From: Azospirillum griseum
Lineage (GTDB): Bacteria > Pseudomonadota > Alphaproteobacteria > Azospirillales > Azospirillaceae
NCBI RefSeq assembly: GCF_003966125.1
Contig: NZ_RXMA01000012.1
Coordinates: 62,001-126,000, forward strand
Reading direction: 5' to 3'
DNA: 64,000 bases
The notes beneath the pieces are model-generated. The model worked only from the letters and a program-made list of their open reading frames with translations, was not told the DNA's origin and searched no databases. The translations under genes were made by a program, and so were the position numbers. Positions within the stretch are counted from its first letter, which is position 1. Every line of letters starts with the position of its first letter. Below are positions 41,243 to 50,855 of the stretch, piece after piece.

Positions 41243-42922
41243 TCACCCCCGCCCGGCGATCAGGCTTTCGGCGGCGGCGCGGGCTTCCGCCGTCACGGTG
41301 GCACCGGACAGCATGCGGGCGATCTCCTCGCGGCGCTCGTCGCCGTCCAGTTCGGCCACGCCGGTCGTCACCTGTTCGCCCGTCTGGGTTTTCTGCACCT
41401 TCAGATGCACCGCGCCGCGCGCGGCCACCTGCGGGCTGTGCGTGACCACCAGCACCTGAAGGCTTTGCCCCAGAACCGCCAAACGGTCGCCCACGGCGGC
41501 GGCCACCGCCCCGCCGATGCCGGTGTCCACCTCGTCAAACACCAGCGTGCCAACGGTGGAGGTCTGGGCCAGCACCACCTTGAGCGCCAGCATGAAGCGG
41601 GCCAATTCACCGCCCGAGGCGATCTTGTTCAGCGCGCCCGGCGGGGAGCCGGGGTTGGTCGCCACCTGGAAGGCGACGCGGTTGATGCCCGCCGCCGACC
41701 ATTCCGCTTCGTCGAGCGGCTCAACCAGCGTGCGGAACTTCGCCTTGTCCATCTTCAGCGGGGCGAGTTCGACCGCCACCGCCGCGTCCAACCGGCCCGA
41801 CGCCGCGCGCCGTTCCGCGCTCAGCGCCTCGGCGGCGCTGTGATAGGCGCTGCGGGCAACCGCCGCTTCCTTGGCCAGACGGGTCAGCAGATCGCCCTGG
41901 TCCTCGATCAACAGCAAGCGCCCGGCCATCTCCTCGCGCAGGGCGGCCAGCGCGTCCACCGCCACCCCATGCTTGCGGGCGGCGGCGCGCAGGGCGAACA
42001 GCCGGTCTTCCAGCTTTTCCAGCGCGCTCGGATCCATATCGACGCCACTGGACACGGCCTGAAGCCCGGCGATGCCGTCGGCCGCCTCCGTCGCCGCGCG
42101 GTCGAGCGCGGCGATCACCGGGTCGAGCGCGCCGCCCGCCTTGTCGGCCAGACGCGACAGCGTGCGGATGGCCGACGCCAGCGCGCGTTCCACCCCCCGG
42201 TCGCCCGACAGGTCGGCGAAGGCGGCGTTGAGGCCATCGACCAGCTTTTCGCGGTGCATCAGCACGGCGCGCGATTCGGCAAGCTCGGCCTCTTCCCCGG
42301 CGCGCGGGGCGAGCGCGTCCAACTCAGCGACGGCGTGGCGGAGATACTCCTCCTCCGACCGGGCGCGGGCGATGTCGGCGGCGGCGGTGTGGCGGGCGTC
42401 CTCCACCTGACGCCACGCCCGGTGCGCGGCGGCCACCTGGGCGGCGCGGGCGGACAGACCGGCGTAGGCGTCGAGCACGCCGCGATGCGTTTGCGGGTTG
42501 AGCAGACCGTGGGTGTCGAACTGGCCATGAACCTCGACCAGCTCTTCGCCCAGCTTCTTCAGCAGGGTGACGCCGACCGCCTGATCGTTCACCCACGCAC
42601 GGCTGCGGCCGTCGGCGCTGACGGTGCGGCGCACGACCAGACGGCCATCGGCGTTGGCGTCGGCGTCCAGCCCCTGTTCCTTGAGGATGGCAAAGGCCGG
42701 GTGATCGCCCGACAGCTCGAACTCAGCGGTGACGGCGGCCTGATCGGCCCCATGGCGCACCAGCCCCGATTCGGCCCGCGCGCCCAGCGCCAGACCCAGC
42801 GCGTCGAGCAGAATGGACTTGCCAGCGCCCGTTTCACCGGTGAGCACGCACAGCCCCCGGCGAAAGGACAGAACCAGCTTTTCGATCAGGACAACGTCCC
42901 GGATCGTCAGGGACGCCAACAT
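41243..42922 (-). CDS. recN: DNA repair protein RecN
   Basis: SMC-like ATPase that helps align ends in double-strand break repair. 559 residues. It has Walker A TGETGAGKS at 29-36 and VEVHGQFDTHGLL. A central helical, coiled-coil region of about 250 residues precedes the signature SGGELARFMLALK, then Walker B TLVFDEVDTGIGG and the H-loop VVTHSPQVAA. The ATG at 42922 begins MLASLTIRDVVLIEKL, the standard RecN N terminus. It lies 8 bases after bamD, so the two are co-transcribed, as in many alphaproteobacteria. Confidence 0.96.
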   Translation of the reverse strand: MLASLTIRDVVLIEKLVLSFRRGLCVLTGETGAGKSILLDALGLALGARAESGLVRHGADQAAVTAEFELSGDHPAFAILKEQGLDADANADGRLVVRRTVSADGRSRAWVNDQAVGVTLLKKLGEELVEVHGQFDTHGLLNPQTHRGVLDAYAGLSARAAQVAAAHRAWRQVEDARHTAAADIARARSEEEYLRHAVAELDALAPRAGEEAELAESRAVLMHREKLVDGLNAAFADLSGDRGVERALASAIRTLSRLADKAGGALDPVIAALDRAATEAADGIAGLQAVSSGVDMDPSALEKLEDRLFALRAAARKHGVAVDALAALREEMAGRLLLIEDQGDLLTRLAKEAAVARSAYHSAAEALSAERRAASGRLDAAVAVELAPLKMDKAKFRTLVEPLDEAEWSAAGINRVAFQVATNPGSPPGALNKIASGGELARFMLALKVVLAQTSTVGTLVFDEVDTGIGGAVAAAVGDRLAVLGQSLQVLVVTHSPQVAARGAVHLKVQKTQTGEQVTTGVAELDGDERREEIARMLSGATVTAEARAAAESLIAGRG

Positions 42923-42930
42923 GGAGCGGC

Positions 42931-43755
42931 CTAGAACAGGGAGTTCCAGGCTTTGCTGAGCCAGGACTTCTCGTTTCGCTCGGGGGTGAGTTTGGCGTCC
43001 ACCAGAAGAGCGTAGCTGTCCGTGTACCATTCGCTGCCGGGGAAGTTGTGGCCGAGCACGGCTGCGGCGGTCTTGGCTTCGTCGGTCACGCCCAGCGCCA
43101 GATAGCATTCCACCAGTCGGTGCAGCGCCTCGGCGACGTGGGAGGTGGTCTGGTAGTTTTCCACGACCACGCGGAAACGACCGATGGCGGAGGTGTATTG
43201 CTGCTGACGCAGATAGAACCGCCCGACCTCCATCTCCTTGCCGGCAAGGTGGTCGTTGGTCAGGTCGATCTTCAGCTTGGCGTCACGGGCGTATTGGCTG
43301 TCCGGGAAGCGGCGCACCACCTCCGACAGCGCGTCGAGCGCCAGACGGGTCATGCGCTGGTCACGGCGCACGTCGGTGATCTGCTCGTAATAGGACAAGG
43401 CCCGCATGTAATACGCGTAAGCGATGTCCGGGTTGCCCGGATGAAGCTGGATGAAGCGGTCGAGCGCCAGAATGGCGTCGTCATACTTCAAATCCTGGTA
43501 ATGGGCGTAGGCGGCCAGAAGCTGCGCCTTGCTCGCCGATTCCGAATAGGGGTGCTGACGCTCGACCTCGTCGTACAGCTTGGCCGCCTTTTTGAAAGCG
43601 TCCTCCTTCATCGCGCCATCCGCTTCGGACAGAAGCTGATCGGCGGAGCGTTCGACGTAGGCATCCTCCTTGGTGGAGGAACAGGCGGCGAGCGTGGCGG
43701 ACAGGAGAATGGCCGTCAGCGGCAGGCGATAGGAGCGAGGCAGCATCGTCGTCAT
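42931..43755 (-). CDS. bamD: Outer membrane protein assembly factor BamD (lipoprotein)
   Basis: Essential lipoprotein of the BAM complex that inserts beta-barrel proteins into the outer membrane. 274 residues. It has a signal peptide with lipobox LAAC (22-25, Cys25 lipidated). About five TPR units follow (YDEVERQHPYSESASKAQLLAAYAHY, then HPGNPDIAYAYYMRALSYYEQI). ATG 43755 has AAAGAGC upstream; a second ATG lies three codons later. recN follows directly. Confidence 0.95.
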   Translation of the reverse strand: MTTMLPRSYRLPLTAILLSATLAACSSTKEDAYVERSADQLLSEADGAMKEDAFKKAAKLYDEVERQHPYSESASKAQLLAAYAHYQDLKYDDAILALDRFIQLHPGNPDIAYAYYMRALSYYEQITDVRRDQRMTRLALDALSEVVRRFPDSQYARDAKLKIDLTNDHLAGKEMEVGRFYLRQQQYTSAIGRFRVVVENYQTTSHVAEALHRLVECYLALGVTDEAKTAAAVLGHNFPGSEWYTDSYALLVDAKLTPERNEKSWLSKAWNSLF

Positions 43756-43859
43756 AAGCTCTTTCAGCGTTGCCCCTGTATAGCACGCTGGGGTGCGGGC
43801 GCAGCAAGTGGTTCTCGGGCTTCCCGACCGGAAGGGCCGTGATGAATTGCGGTGTCGGA

Positions 43860-44585
43860 TCAACCGAACAGCGCGTCGATGTCCGCCTGGCTGATGTTGC
43901 CGCTGTCGGGGGTGAATTCGGCGGGACCGTGCAGATCCAGATTCTCGTCCTTCTTGGTGACGGACGGCGGCAGCGGCATCGCCTCGAACTCGCGCTTGTT
44001 CCACAGCCCCATCATCGCGTCCACGCGCTCTTCGATGAAGGCCATGGCGCGCACCACCTTGGTGATGCGCTGACCGGTCAAATCCTGGAAGTTGCAGGCT
44101 TCGTAGATGCGGACGATGACGTCGGCCATGTCGTTCACGCGGTCGCGCTGATAGCCTTCCGGCATCGACGACTTCAGCTCCGACATCACCTCGTCCAACT
44201 CTTCGGCACAGGCCATGATGGTGTTGGTCGCGGCCTCCGTCGCCGAGACGACGGCGCTCAGCTCCTGGCTGGCCTGCTGGAACTTGTCCTCGCCCCCGGC
44301 CAGCGGGTGGCGGATGGCGGCCATTTCAACCTTGGTCGCCTTGATGCGGCCGGAGATGTCGGCGATTTCAACCTGGATCTGATCGATCTGCGCCGCGTCC
44401 ATCGTCAGGAAGCGGTCCAGCTTGTCACCCAGTGTGCTGATGGCGCGCAGGACCTCGGTGTTGTCCATCGTGACGGTCTGCACCGCCGTGACCGCCGGGG
44501 TCGCCGCCGATTCGTCAACCAGCGCCTGGAAGGGGTGTCCCGTTTTGCGGGCCTTCTGAAGCTCGGCCATGAAGGGCTTGGACAT
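43860..44585 (-). CDS. cheZ: CheZ-like CheY-P phosphatase with one C-terminal CheY-docking motif
   Basis: Expected to dephosphorylate CheY-P. 241 residues, long helices. It has the CheZ catalytic signature ACNFQDLTGQRITKV (FQDLTGQ at 166-172). The Asp and Gln of DLTGQ correspond to the two catalytic residues of enterobacterial CheZ. The extreme C terminus is SQADIDALFG (232-241), similar to the C-terminal CheY-binding peptide of E. coli CheZ and to the N-terminal EIDALL peptide of FliM. ATG 44585 is chosen for AAGGA 8 bases upstream; ATG 44594 is possible. Third gene of the cheY operon, 187 bases after the larger paralogue. Confidence 0.85.
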   Translation of the reverse strand: MSKPFMAELQKARKTGHPFQALVDESAATPAVTAVQTVTMDNTEVLRAISTLGDKLDRFLTMDAAQIDQIQVEIADISGRIKATKVEMAAIRHPLAGGEDKFQQASQELSAVVSATEAATNTIMACAEELDEVMSELKSSMPEGYQRDRVNDMADVIVRIYEACNFQDLTGQRITKVVRAMAFIEERVDAMMGLWNKREFEAMPLPPSVTKKDENLDLHGPAEFTPDSGNISQADIDALFG

Positions 44586-44772
44586 CTGCTTCATCCTTGG
44601 TCCCGCCTTTGTCGCTTGGCCGCACCCGGCCTTGAAGTGGTCGAATGACACGCGCGGGACACCGCACGCCGTCGCTTGGTCAGCGCGATGCCGCCGCTGT
44701 CTCGAATCCTGATCCGCTGCTCACCGCTTCCGCCCCTCGCCTGACCGCCGACCACCCCGTTCCCCACACCGA

Positions 44773-45837
44773 TCACCCGAACAGCGCGTCGATGGCCGCC
44801 TGATCGAGCGGTGTCGGCGGTTCCTCCGCCGCAGGCGGCGGCGGTGGGGGGGCTGGTTTGGCGGCGGGTTTGCTTGCCTTGATCGACGGCCCCGGCGGCT
44901 TGGGCACCGGTTTTTTCGCCGGTGGGGCCGCAGGAGGAGGCGGGGCATCGAACATGCTGTCAATGTCCGCCTGGCTCGCCTTGACCGGAGGCGCATCGAA
45001 CATGTTGTCGATGTCCGCCTGGCTCGCCTGCACCGGGGCCGCGACCGGTTCCGGCGCGGGCGGTGGTGGTGGTGGTGGTGGCGGTGCCACACTCATGGGC
45101 ATGTCGAACATGCTGTCCACGTCGGCCTGGCTGACACCATGCCCGTCAAGCTGAGGGCCGTTCAGCAGATGCGCGTCGGGTCGCATGTCCACCGGTTCTT
45201 CGACGGCCGCCATCTTGGCCAGGCCGTCTTCGCCCCAGATGTTGATCATCGCGATGACGCGCTGTTCGATGTAGCGCAGCGCGTTCACCACCTTGCTGGT
45301 CCGTTGGCCGGTCAGGTCCTGGAACGAGCAGGCGGTGAAGATGTTGTTCACCTCGTTGTCGATGTCGCCGCACAGCGCCGTGTCCGCACCGGCGGCGCGC
45401 AGCTTGGCCGCCAAATCCATCAGCCGTTCGGCGGCGTTCAGGATTTCGAACGAGGCGCGTTCGGTCGAGATGACGATGGCGTCAAGCTCATTGGTGGCGG
45501 AGAGGATTTTGTCGCCAGCCCCGTCGGCGGGCCGCAGGGCTGCGACCTCCCGCCGGGCCTGTTCGATGGAGGCGGCCATTTCCATCAGTTCGCGCCGCAG
45601 AACGCCGACATGCTTGCCGGCCTCCACGGCGTCGTTCTGACGGTTCCAGGACGTGCGGAACTCCTGGAGCATCGCGCGAACCTCTTCCGTCGCGGCCCCC
45701 AGGGACCGGCGATGGAGACGACGCAGAAAGGCCCGCCCCTTGGTCGATCGAGCGATCGCTTCTTCGATCTGCTCAAACTCTTCCTCGGACAGCTGTGCAA
45801 GCTGTTCCAACCCGTCCACTCCCCCAACCCGATGCAT
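44773..45837 (-). CDS. CheZ-like phosphatase with four tandem CheY-docking motifs
   Basis: 354-residue paralogue of the next CheZ. A helical N-terminal part is followed by the CheZ signature ACSFQDLTGQRTSKV (FQDLTGQ 172-178, Asp and Gln kept). From residue 235 the protein is a Pro/Ala/Lys-rich linker punctuated by four short motifs: SQADVDSMF (236-244), SQADIDNMF (272-280), SQADIDSMF (288-296) and, at the very end, DQAAIDALFG (345-354). Each resembles the CheY-binding peptide of FliM (SQAEIDALL) and the E. coli CheZ tail. The ATG overlaps the cheY stop by one base (TGATG). Phosphatase action on CheY is well supported; multivalent docking is an inference. Confidence 0.85.
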   Translation of the reverse strand: MHRVGGVDGLEQLAQLSEEEFEQIEEAIARSTKGRAFLRRLHRRSLGAATEEVRAMLQEFRTSWNRQNDAVEAGKHVGVLRRELMEMAASIEQARREVAALRPADGAGDKILSATNELDAIVISTERASFEILNAAERLMDLAAKLRAAGADTALCGDIDNEVNNIFTACSFQDLTGQRTSKVVNALRYIEQRVIAMINIWGEDGLAKMAAVEEPVDMRPDAHLLNGPQLDGHGVSQADVDSMFDMPMSVAPPPPPPPPPAPEPVAAPVQASQADIDNMFDAPPVKASQADIDSMFDAPPPPAAPPAKKPVPKPPGPSIKASKPAAKPAPPPPPPAAEEPPTPLDQAAIDALFG

Positions 45838-46202
45838 CAACCGCCGATGACCGCCTGGATCTTCATCTTGAGCGTGTCAGCGTTGAACGGCTTGACGATG
45901 TAGTTGTTCACGCCCGCCTGTTTGGCCGCGATCACGTTCTCGGTCTTGCTTTCCGCTGTGACCATGATGAACGGGGTCGGCGCCAGCTTGGCGTCGGCGC
46001 GGATTTCCTTGAGGAGCTGGAGGCCGGTCATCGGCTCCATGTTCCAGTCGGAGATGATGAGGCCGAACTTGCTTTCGCGCAGCTTCGCCAACGCCGACAC
46101 GCCGTCGCCGGCCTCGTCGATGTCGGTGTAGCCGATCTGGGTCAACAGGTTCCGCACGATGCGCCGCATGGTGGCGTAATCATCGACGACGAGGATCTTC
46201 AT
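45837..46202 (-). CDS. cheY: Chemotaxis response regulator CheY
   Basis: Single-domain response regulator that, when phosphorylated, binds the flagellar switch. 121 residues. Active-site residues: D7/D8, phospho-acceptor D52 in SDWNMEPMTG, T82 and K104 in IVKPF. It has no output domain. It leads an operon with two CheZ-like genes, which fits control of CheY-P lifetime. No cheA, cheW or receptor gene lies in the window, so this is not the main che cluster. Confidence 0.95.
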   Translation of the reverse strand: MKILVVDDYATMRRIVRNLLTQIGYTDIDEAGDGVSALAKLRESKFGLIISDWNMEPMTGLQLLKEIRADAKLAPTPFIMVTAESKTENVIAAKQAGVNNYIVKPFNADTLKMKIQAVIGG

Positions 46203-46474
46203 CTAGACGTCTCCGCATAAGTCCGTTGCCGGTGGATGATCCGGCGTTACGCTCACCCGGCGCAGGGCCGCGCCGTAATCCGGGAAGTGTGTGCCAACTG
46301 TGATGCCCTAACTTTTCTGAAAAGTCATCCCTTTGAGACACAGTGAAGCAGGCTGGTAAAGAACGGGTTACTGAACCGATCCGGACCTTGCCAGATTCGT
46401 CCGGCGAACGCACGGGTTGATTTCACCAGAACCGTGCGTCATCCCCCTTTCCGGCCCCATCCCTCCCGCTGCCC

Positions 46475-48499
46475 TCAGTCTGCCTTTGCCAGCGGCGCGG
46501 TGGCGGCGGTCAGCCACGCGGCCACGTCGCTCTCCAGCAGCGGCGTCAGCGACTCACACACATGGGCGTGATAATCGTCAACCCACGCGATTTCGGCGGC
46601 GTCCAGCAGGGTCGTGTCGATCAGGCTGCGGTCGATGGGAACCAGCGTCAGCGGGTCAAAGCCCAGCGTCGGCCGCTCGGCCCCCGCCACCTCCACCGGT
46701 TGGACCACCACCAGATTCTCGATGCGGATGCCATAGGCCCCGGTCTTGTAATAGCCCGGCTCGTTGGACAGGATCATCCCCGGTTGCAAGGCCACACTGT
46801 TGCCGACCTTGGAGATCCGCTGCGGCCCCTCATGCACCGACAGGAAGCTGCCGACACCGTGGCCGGTCCCGTGATCGTAATCCAACCCGACCCGCCACAG
46901 CGGCAGCCGGGCCAGCGCGTCGAGTTGCGACCCGGTGGTCCCGCGCGGAAACCGCGCGGTGGACAGGGCGATGTGGCCCTTCAGCACGCGGGTGAAGCGG
47001 TCCTTCATCTCCGCGCTGGGGATGCCGACCGCCAGGGTGCGGGTGACGTCGGTGGTTCCGTCGCGGTATTGCGCGCCGCTGTCCAGCAGGAACAGGCTGT
47101 TGGGTTCCAACCGCCGGTTGGTTTCCGGCGTGGCGCGGTAATGGACGATCGCCCCGTTCGGCCCCGCCCCGGCGATGGTGTCAAAGCTCAGGCCGCAGAA
47201 CCGCTCGTTGACCGCGCGGAAGGCCAGCAGCCGGTCCACCACCGCCAATTCGGTCAAATCGCCCTTGGGCGCTTCACCGGCAAACCAATGGAGGAAGCGG
47301 ACCAGGGCCGCGCCGTCGCGGGTGTGGGCCGCGCGGGTTCCCGCCAGCTCCGCCGCGTTCTTGCACGCCTTGGGCAGGGCGCAGGGGTCGCTGTCGCGCT
47401 CCACCTTCGCACCCGCCCGATGCAGCCGGTCGAACAGCCACGCCGAGGTGCAGGACGGATCGGCCAGCACCCGCGCGTTGCCGCGCCCGACGGCGTCCAG
47501 CGCCGGGCCAAGCTCCGCCACCGGGCGCACCCGCACCGCGTTGCCCAGATGGGCGCCCGTCGCCGGGGCCAGCTTGCGCGGGTCCAGGAACAGATCGACC
47601 GCGCCGTCGTTGGTCAGAATGGCAAAGGACAGCGGCAGCGGCGTGCAGGGCACATCGGCCCCCCGGATGTTCAGCAGCCACGCGATGCTGTCGGGCTGGG
47701 TCAGCACCAGGGCGGACAGACCGCGTTCGGTCAAGCCCTGGGCCAGCCGGGCGCGCTTGTCGGCGGCGCTGTCGCCGGTGAAGGCGATGTCCTGCGGCGT
47801 CACCGGCGACAGCGGGGCCGGGGGTTGGTCCAGCCACACCGAATCGAGCGGGTTGTCCTCGCAGGCGATCAAATGGACGCCGTGGCGTTCCAGGGCGCTG
47901 CGCGTCTTCTCAACCCACCCGATGGTGTGCAACCAGGGATCATAGCCCAGCCGCCCGCCGTTGGGCAGCGCCGCCGCCACCCAATCGGTCAGCGGATCCT
48001 CGACCAGATGCAGATGCTCGTAATGGGCCGGAACCTCGTCCCGCGCCTGAAGGGTGTAGCGGCCATCGACGAACAGCGCCGCCCGCTCCGCCAGCGCCAC
48101 GGCGATGCCCGCCGATCCGGTGAAGCCGGTCAGCCAGCCCAAACGCTGGGCGCGGGCCGGGACATACTCGCCCTGATGCTCGTCGCCACGCGGAACCACA
48201 AAGCCGTCCAGATCCCGGCGCGTCAACGCCGCGCGCAGGGCGGCCAGCCGCGTTGCGGCGTCCCCCACCGGCGTGGGGCGCGGGGCGCTCTCCAACGCCG
48301 CCTTCAGGGCGTGCAACTGGTCGATCAGGGCGTCGGGCAGCCCCTCCCCCACCATCAGCAACCAATCGGCGGGGTCATGGCTTGGCGGAGCGGCGAGAAC
48401 GCCCGCGAGCAGCGCGCGCAGATCGTCGGGGGTCTGTTGAAGACCGGCGTCGGCCAACAGGGACGCCAGGGCGTCATCGCCACGGTAGAGGCTGGACAC
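46475..48499 (-). CDS. pepP: Xaa-Pro aminopeptidase (creatinase-fold M24B)
   Basis: Metallopeptidase that releases N-terminal residues preceding proline. 674 residues, the long three-domain form. Two creatinase N-like domains come first (FVVPRGDEHQGEYVPARAQRLGWLTGF, and the second around QPDSIAWLLNIRG). The M24 catalytic domain has metal ligands in LLDSGAQYRDGTTDVTRT (two Asp), GTGHGVG (His), LSNEPGYY (Glu) and IRIENLV (Glu). The start is GTG 48499, with GAGGTG 8 bases upstream. It is predicted cytoplasmic. Confidence 0.94.
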   Translation of the reverse strand: MSSLYRGDDALASLLADAGLQQTPDDLRALLAGVLAAPPSHDPADWLLMVGEGLPDALIDQLHALKAALESAPRPTPVGDAATRLAALRAALTRRDLDGFVVPRGDEHQGEYVPARAQRLGWLTGFTGSAGIAVALAERAALFVDGRYTLQARDEVPAHYEHLHLVEDPLTDWVAAALPNGGRLGYDPWLHTIGWVEKTRSALERHGVHLIACEDNPLDSVWLDQPPAPLSPVTPQDIAFTGDSAADKRARLAQGLTERGLSALVLTQPDSIAWLLNIRGADVPCTPLPLSFAILTNDGAVDLFLDPRKLAPATGAHLGNAVRVRPVAELGPALDAVGRGNARVLADPSCTSAWLFDRLHRAGAKVERDSDPCALPKACKNAAELAGTRAAHTRDGAALVRFLHWFAGEAPKGDLTELAVVDRLLAFRAVNERFCGLSFDTIAGAGPNGAIVHYRATPETNRRLEPNSLFLLDSGAQYRDGTTDVTRTLAVGIPSAEMKDRFTRVLKGHIALSTARFPRGTTGSQLDALARLPLWRVGLDYDHGTGHGVGSFLSVHEGPQRISKVGNSVALQPGMILSNEPGYYKTGAYGIRIENLVVVQPVEVAGAERPTLGFDPLTLVPIDRSLIDTTLLDAAEIAWVDDYHAHVCESLTPLLESDVAAWLTAATAPLAKAD

Positions 48500-48659
48500 G
48501 GCGGAAACACCTCGGGAAACGGTGACGACCGGGATCGGTCGGGTCGCTTCAGGCTAGGCATCCCCGCGCGTCGGCGCAAGCCACAGGCGTGTGAAATTCC
48601 GCGTCGAGGCGGTGACGCCGCCCCACCACACGCCGGATTCTCAGCTCAGCGCCCAACCC

Positions 48660-49550
48660 TCAGCGGCGGACCACCAGCGTCGTCCATTCGCCCACCGGGA
48701 TGCGGGCGACCAGACGCAGACCCTGGTTGCGGTGGGCCTGGATGACGTGCCGCTCCTGTCGGTTCAGCAGCCCGGCGAGCACGGCGTAACCGCCCTTTTT
48801 CAGGTGACGGCGCAGTTGCGGGGCCATGCGGGCCAGCGGGCGGGCCAGGATGTTGGCGGTGATCAGGGTGTAGGGCTTGTGCCGCCCGACAAGCCGGGTG
48901 TTGTAGCCGTCGCCGCCCTGCGAACGGATGCGGCCCTTCAACCCGTTGATCGCGGTGTTGATGCGGGTGACGCGCACCGCTTCGGGGTCGATGTCCACCG
49001 CCGTCACCGGCACGCGCCAGCGCTTGGCCACCGCCAGCGCCAGAATGCCGGAGCCGCAGCCCATGTCGAGCGCCCCACCCCGCCCCCGGCGCGGCAAGGG
49101 CAGATGGCGCGACAGCCGGTCCAACGCCTGAAGGCAGCCGTTGGTCGAGCCATGCTCCCCCGTGCCGAAGGCGGTGGCGGCGTCGACCAGCAGCGGGATG
49201 CAGCCCGCCGGAACGCTGCCCTCATGGTGGGAGCCGTGAACGAAGAAGCGCCCGGCGCGGATCGGCGGAAAGCCCTGGTAGCTGTGCGACACCCAATCGA
49301 TCATCGGCAGGCTTTCGATGACGACCTTCGGTTCATCGATCCCCACCGCCTGGGCCAGAACGGCCACGCGCGACAGCAGGCGGGGTTCGTCGGGCTGGCC
49401 GTGAACGGTCGCCTCGACCAGCCAGTTGCCGCCCTCTTCCAGTTCGAAGGTGGACACCGCGTCGGCGTGGTCGCCCACCGCATCGGCGAACACCGGCGCG
49501 TGGGTTTCGTGAACGACGAGCGCGATGCGCCAGAGGGTGTTGGACGGCAT
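48660..49550 (-). CDS. prmA: Ribosomal protein L11 methyltransferase
   Basis: SAM-dependent enzyme that trimethylates ribosomal protein L11. 296 residues. The N-terminal substrate-recognition domain is followed by AFGTGEHGSTNGCLQAL and the SAM loop LDMGCGSGILALA, then ITANILARPLARMAPQL, the PrmA active-site stretch. Same strand as pepP, 160 bases before it. Confidence 0.93.
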   Translation of the reverse strand: MPSNTLWRIALVVHETHAPVFADAVGDHADAVSTFELEEGGNWLVEATVHGQPDEPRLLSRVAVLAQAVGIDEPKVVIESLPMIDWVSHSYQGFPPIRAGRFFVHGSHHEGSVPAGCIPLLVDAATAFGTGEHGSTNGCLQALDRLSRHLPLPRRGRGGALDMGCGSGILALAVAKRWRVPVTAVDIDPEAVRVTRINTAINGLKGRIRSQGGDGYNTRLVGRHKPYTLITANILARPLARMAPQLRRHLKKGGYAVLAGLLNRQERHVIQAHRNQGLRLVARIPVGEWTTLVVRR

Positions 49551-49635
49551 GGGCGGGGGCTTTCCGGTGCGGACACAGTGAACCGGTGCTTTTTAACCGC
49601 CCGCCCTTGCCGAAACCAAGAAAATTGCGCGGCGC

Positions 49636-50688
49636 TCAGTTGCCGGGCACGATCACCGGATGGACGACGAACAGCTCCGGCGAGGCCGGGTTGACGTCCA
49701 CCCGCACCCAATGGGCGTTGGGGCTGCCGAAGGTCTCCACGCGCGTCAGGTTGGGGATGAGGTTGGCCTGGTTGATGAACGGCTTGTCCACCTTGAAAAA
49801 GTGGGTGTCGCCGTGCACGAGCAGCACCTGCCCGTCATAGGCCCGCGTTTCGGCCACCAGCGCGTCGATGAAACGGTCGTACCCGTCGAAGCCGGGGGCC
49901 TTGCGTTCGTCCTTGCCCTCGGTTTCCGGCAGGTCGAAGCCCAGATCGGCCTGGATGGTGATGACCAGACCCGGCAGTTTCTTCGCCTTGGCGGCGGCAA
50001 ACGCCTCCTTCATCCAGGCGATGTTGGCGGCGTCGCGTTCCTCATACTCGGCGTTGTCGGCGGCGCACTGCTCGGCCTTGCGCGCGCTTTTGTTGGTGCA
50101 GTCCTTTTCGTCGAGCACCTTGTTGTTGTTGCTGCCGGGGATGTTCAGACCGATGAACAGAATGCCGTTGTGCAGCAGGCGGGTGTTCTCGGAAAATTTC
50201 TCGCCCGGCTTGCCCTGCTGCTCCAGCGTCAGCTTGGTTTGGCCAAAGCTCTGGTTGGTGGCGAACATGGTTTTGCGGATGTGGGCCAACCGCTCCAGAT
50301 TGTCGTAGCCGCCGTTGTTCAGGCGGTGGCAATCGGTCCATTCGTTGTCGCCGGGCACATAGATCATCGGGCGCTTGAGCGACTCGAACATCGCCACCGT
50401 GTCACGATAGCTGGCGTCGGTGCATTCGGAGCTGCCGTCCTTGGTGTCGCCGTCGAAGACGGAAAAGGCGATGTCGGCGGCGTTCATGTGGTCGATCAGC
50501 CGCTTCATCTTCGGGCCGTCGTTGTTCTTGGCGTAGGGCAGATCGCCCCACAGCCCGAAGGAGAAGGGCGTCACCGTCTGGGCGACCGCCCCACCAACGG
50601 GCAGCAGCGCGGCGGTGGCGCAGATGGACAGGGCCAGCGCGGCGGTTCCCCGGCGCAGGCGGCGGGCAAAGGCGGTGTGCAGCGGCAT
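49636..50688 (-). CDS. Exported calcineurin-like metallophosphoesterase
   Basis: 350 residues with a clear signal peptide (hydrophobic 15-35, cleavage near AVA-Q), so periplasmic. Metallophosphoesterase motifs are GDLPY, FDGDTKDG, GDNEWTDCH and HGDTHFF; they supply the two-metal site. The GDNEW and FDGDTKD forms are common in secreted phosphodiesterase-like proteins of proteobacteria. Substrate unknown. It is 85 bases upstream of prmA on the same strand. Confidence 0.87.
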   Translation of the reverse strand: MPLHTAFARRLRRGTAALALSICATAALLPVGGAVAQTVTPFSFGLWGDLPYAKNNDGPKMKRLIDHMNAADIAFSVFDGDTKDGSSECTDASYRDTVAMFESLKRPMIYVPGDNEWTDCHRLNNGGYDNLERLAHIRKTMFATNQSFGQTKLTLEQQGKPGEKFSENTRLLHNGILFIGLNIPGSNNNKVLDEKDCTNKSARKAEQCAADNAEYEERDAANIAWMKEAFAAAKAKKLPGLVITIQADLGFDLPETEGKDERKAPGFDGYDRFIDALVAETRAYDGQVLLVHGDTHFFKVDKPFINQANLIPNLTRVETFGSPNAHWVRVDVNPASPELFVVHPVIVPGN

Positions 50689-50855
50689 GGAAAACCCTCA
50701 AAGCCGGTGTGGGGGGCTGGTGTGCGGGCCGGGCGGACGGTGCCCGCGTCATGACGCCTGTATAAAAGCCCACCACCGACCGGGTCATGTGAAGTTCCCG
50801 TGACCGCGCGAGCACGCGCAGACCCCACAACACCGTCGGTTTCAGCCCCCGGACG

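Noticed and set aside
46203-46474. Sigma-54 promoter for cheY
   Set aside because: TTGGCACAC is present on the minus strand, but the -12 TTGC element is missing at the required spacing.
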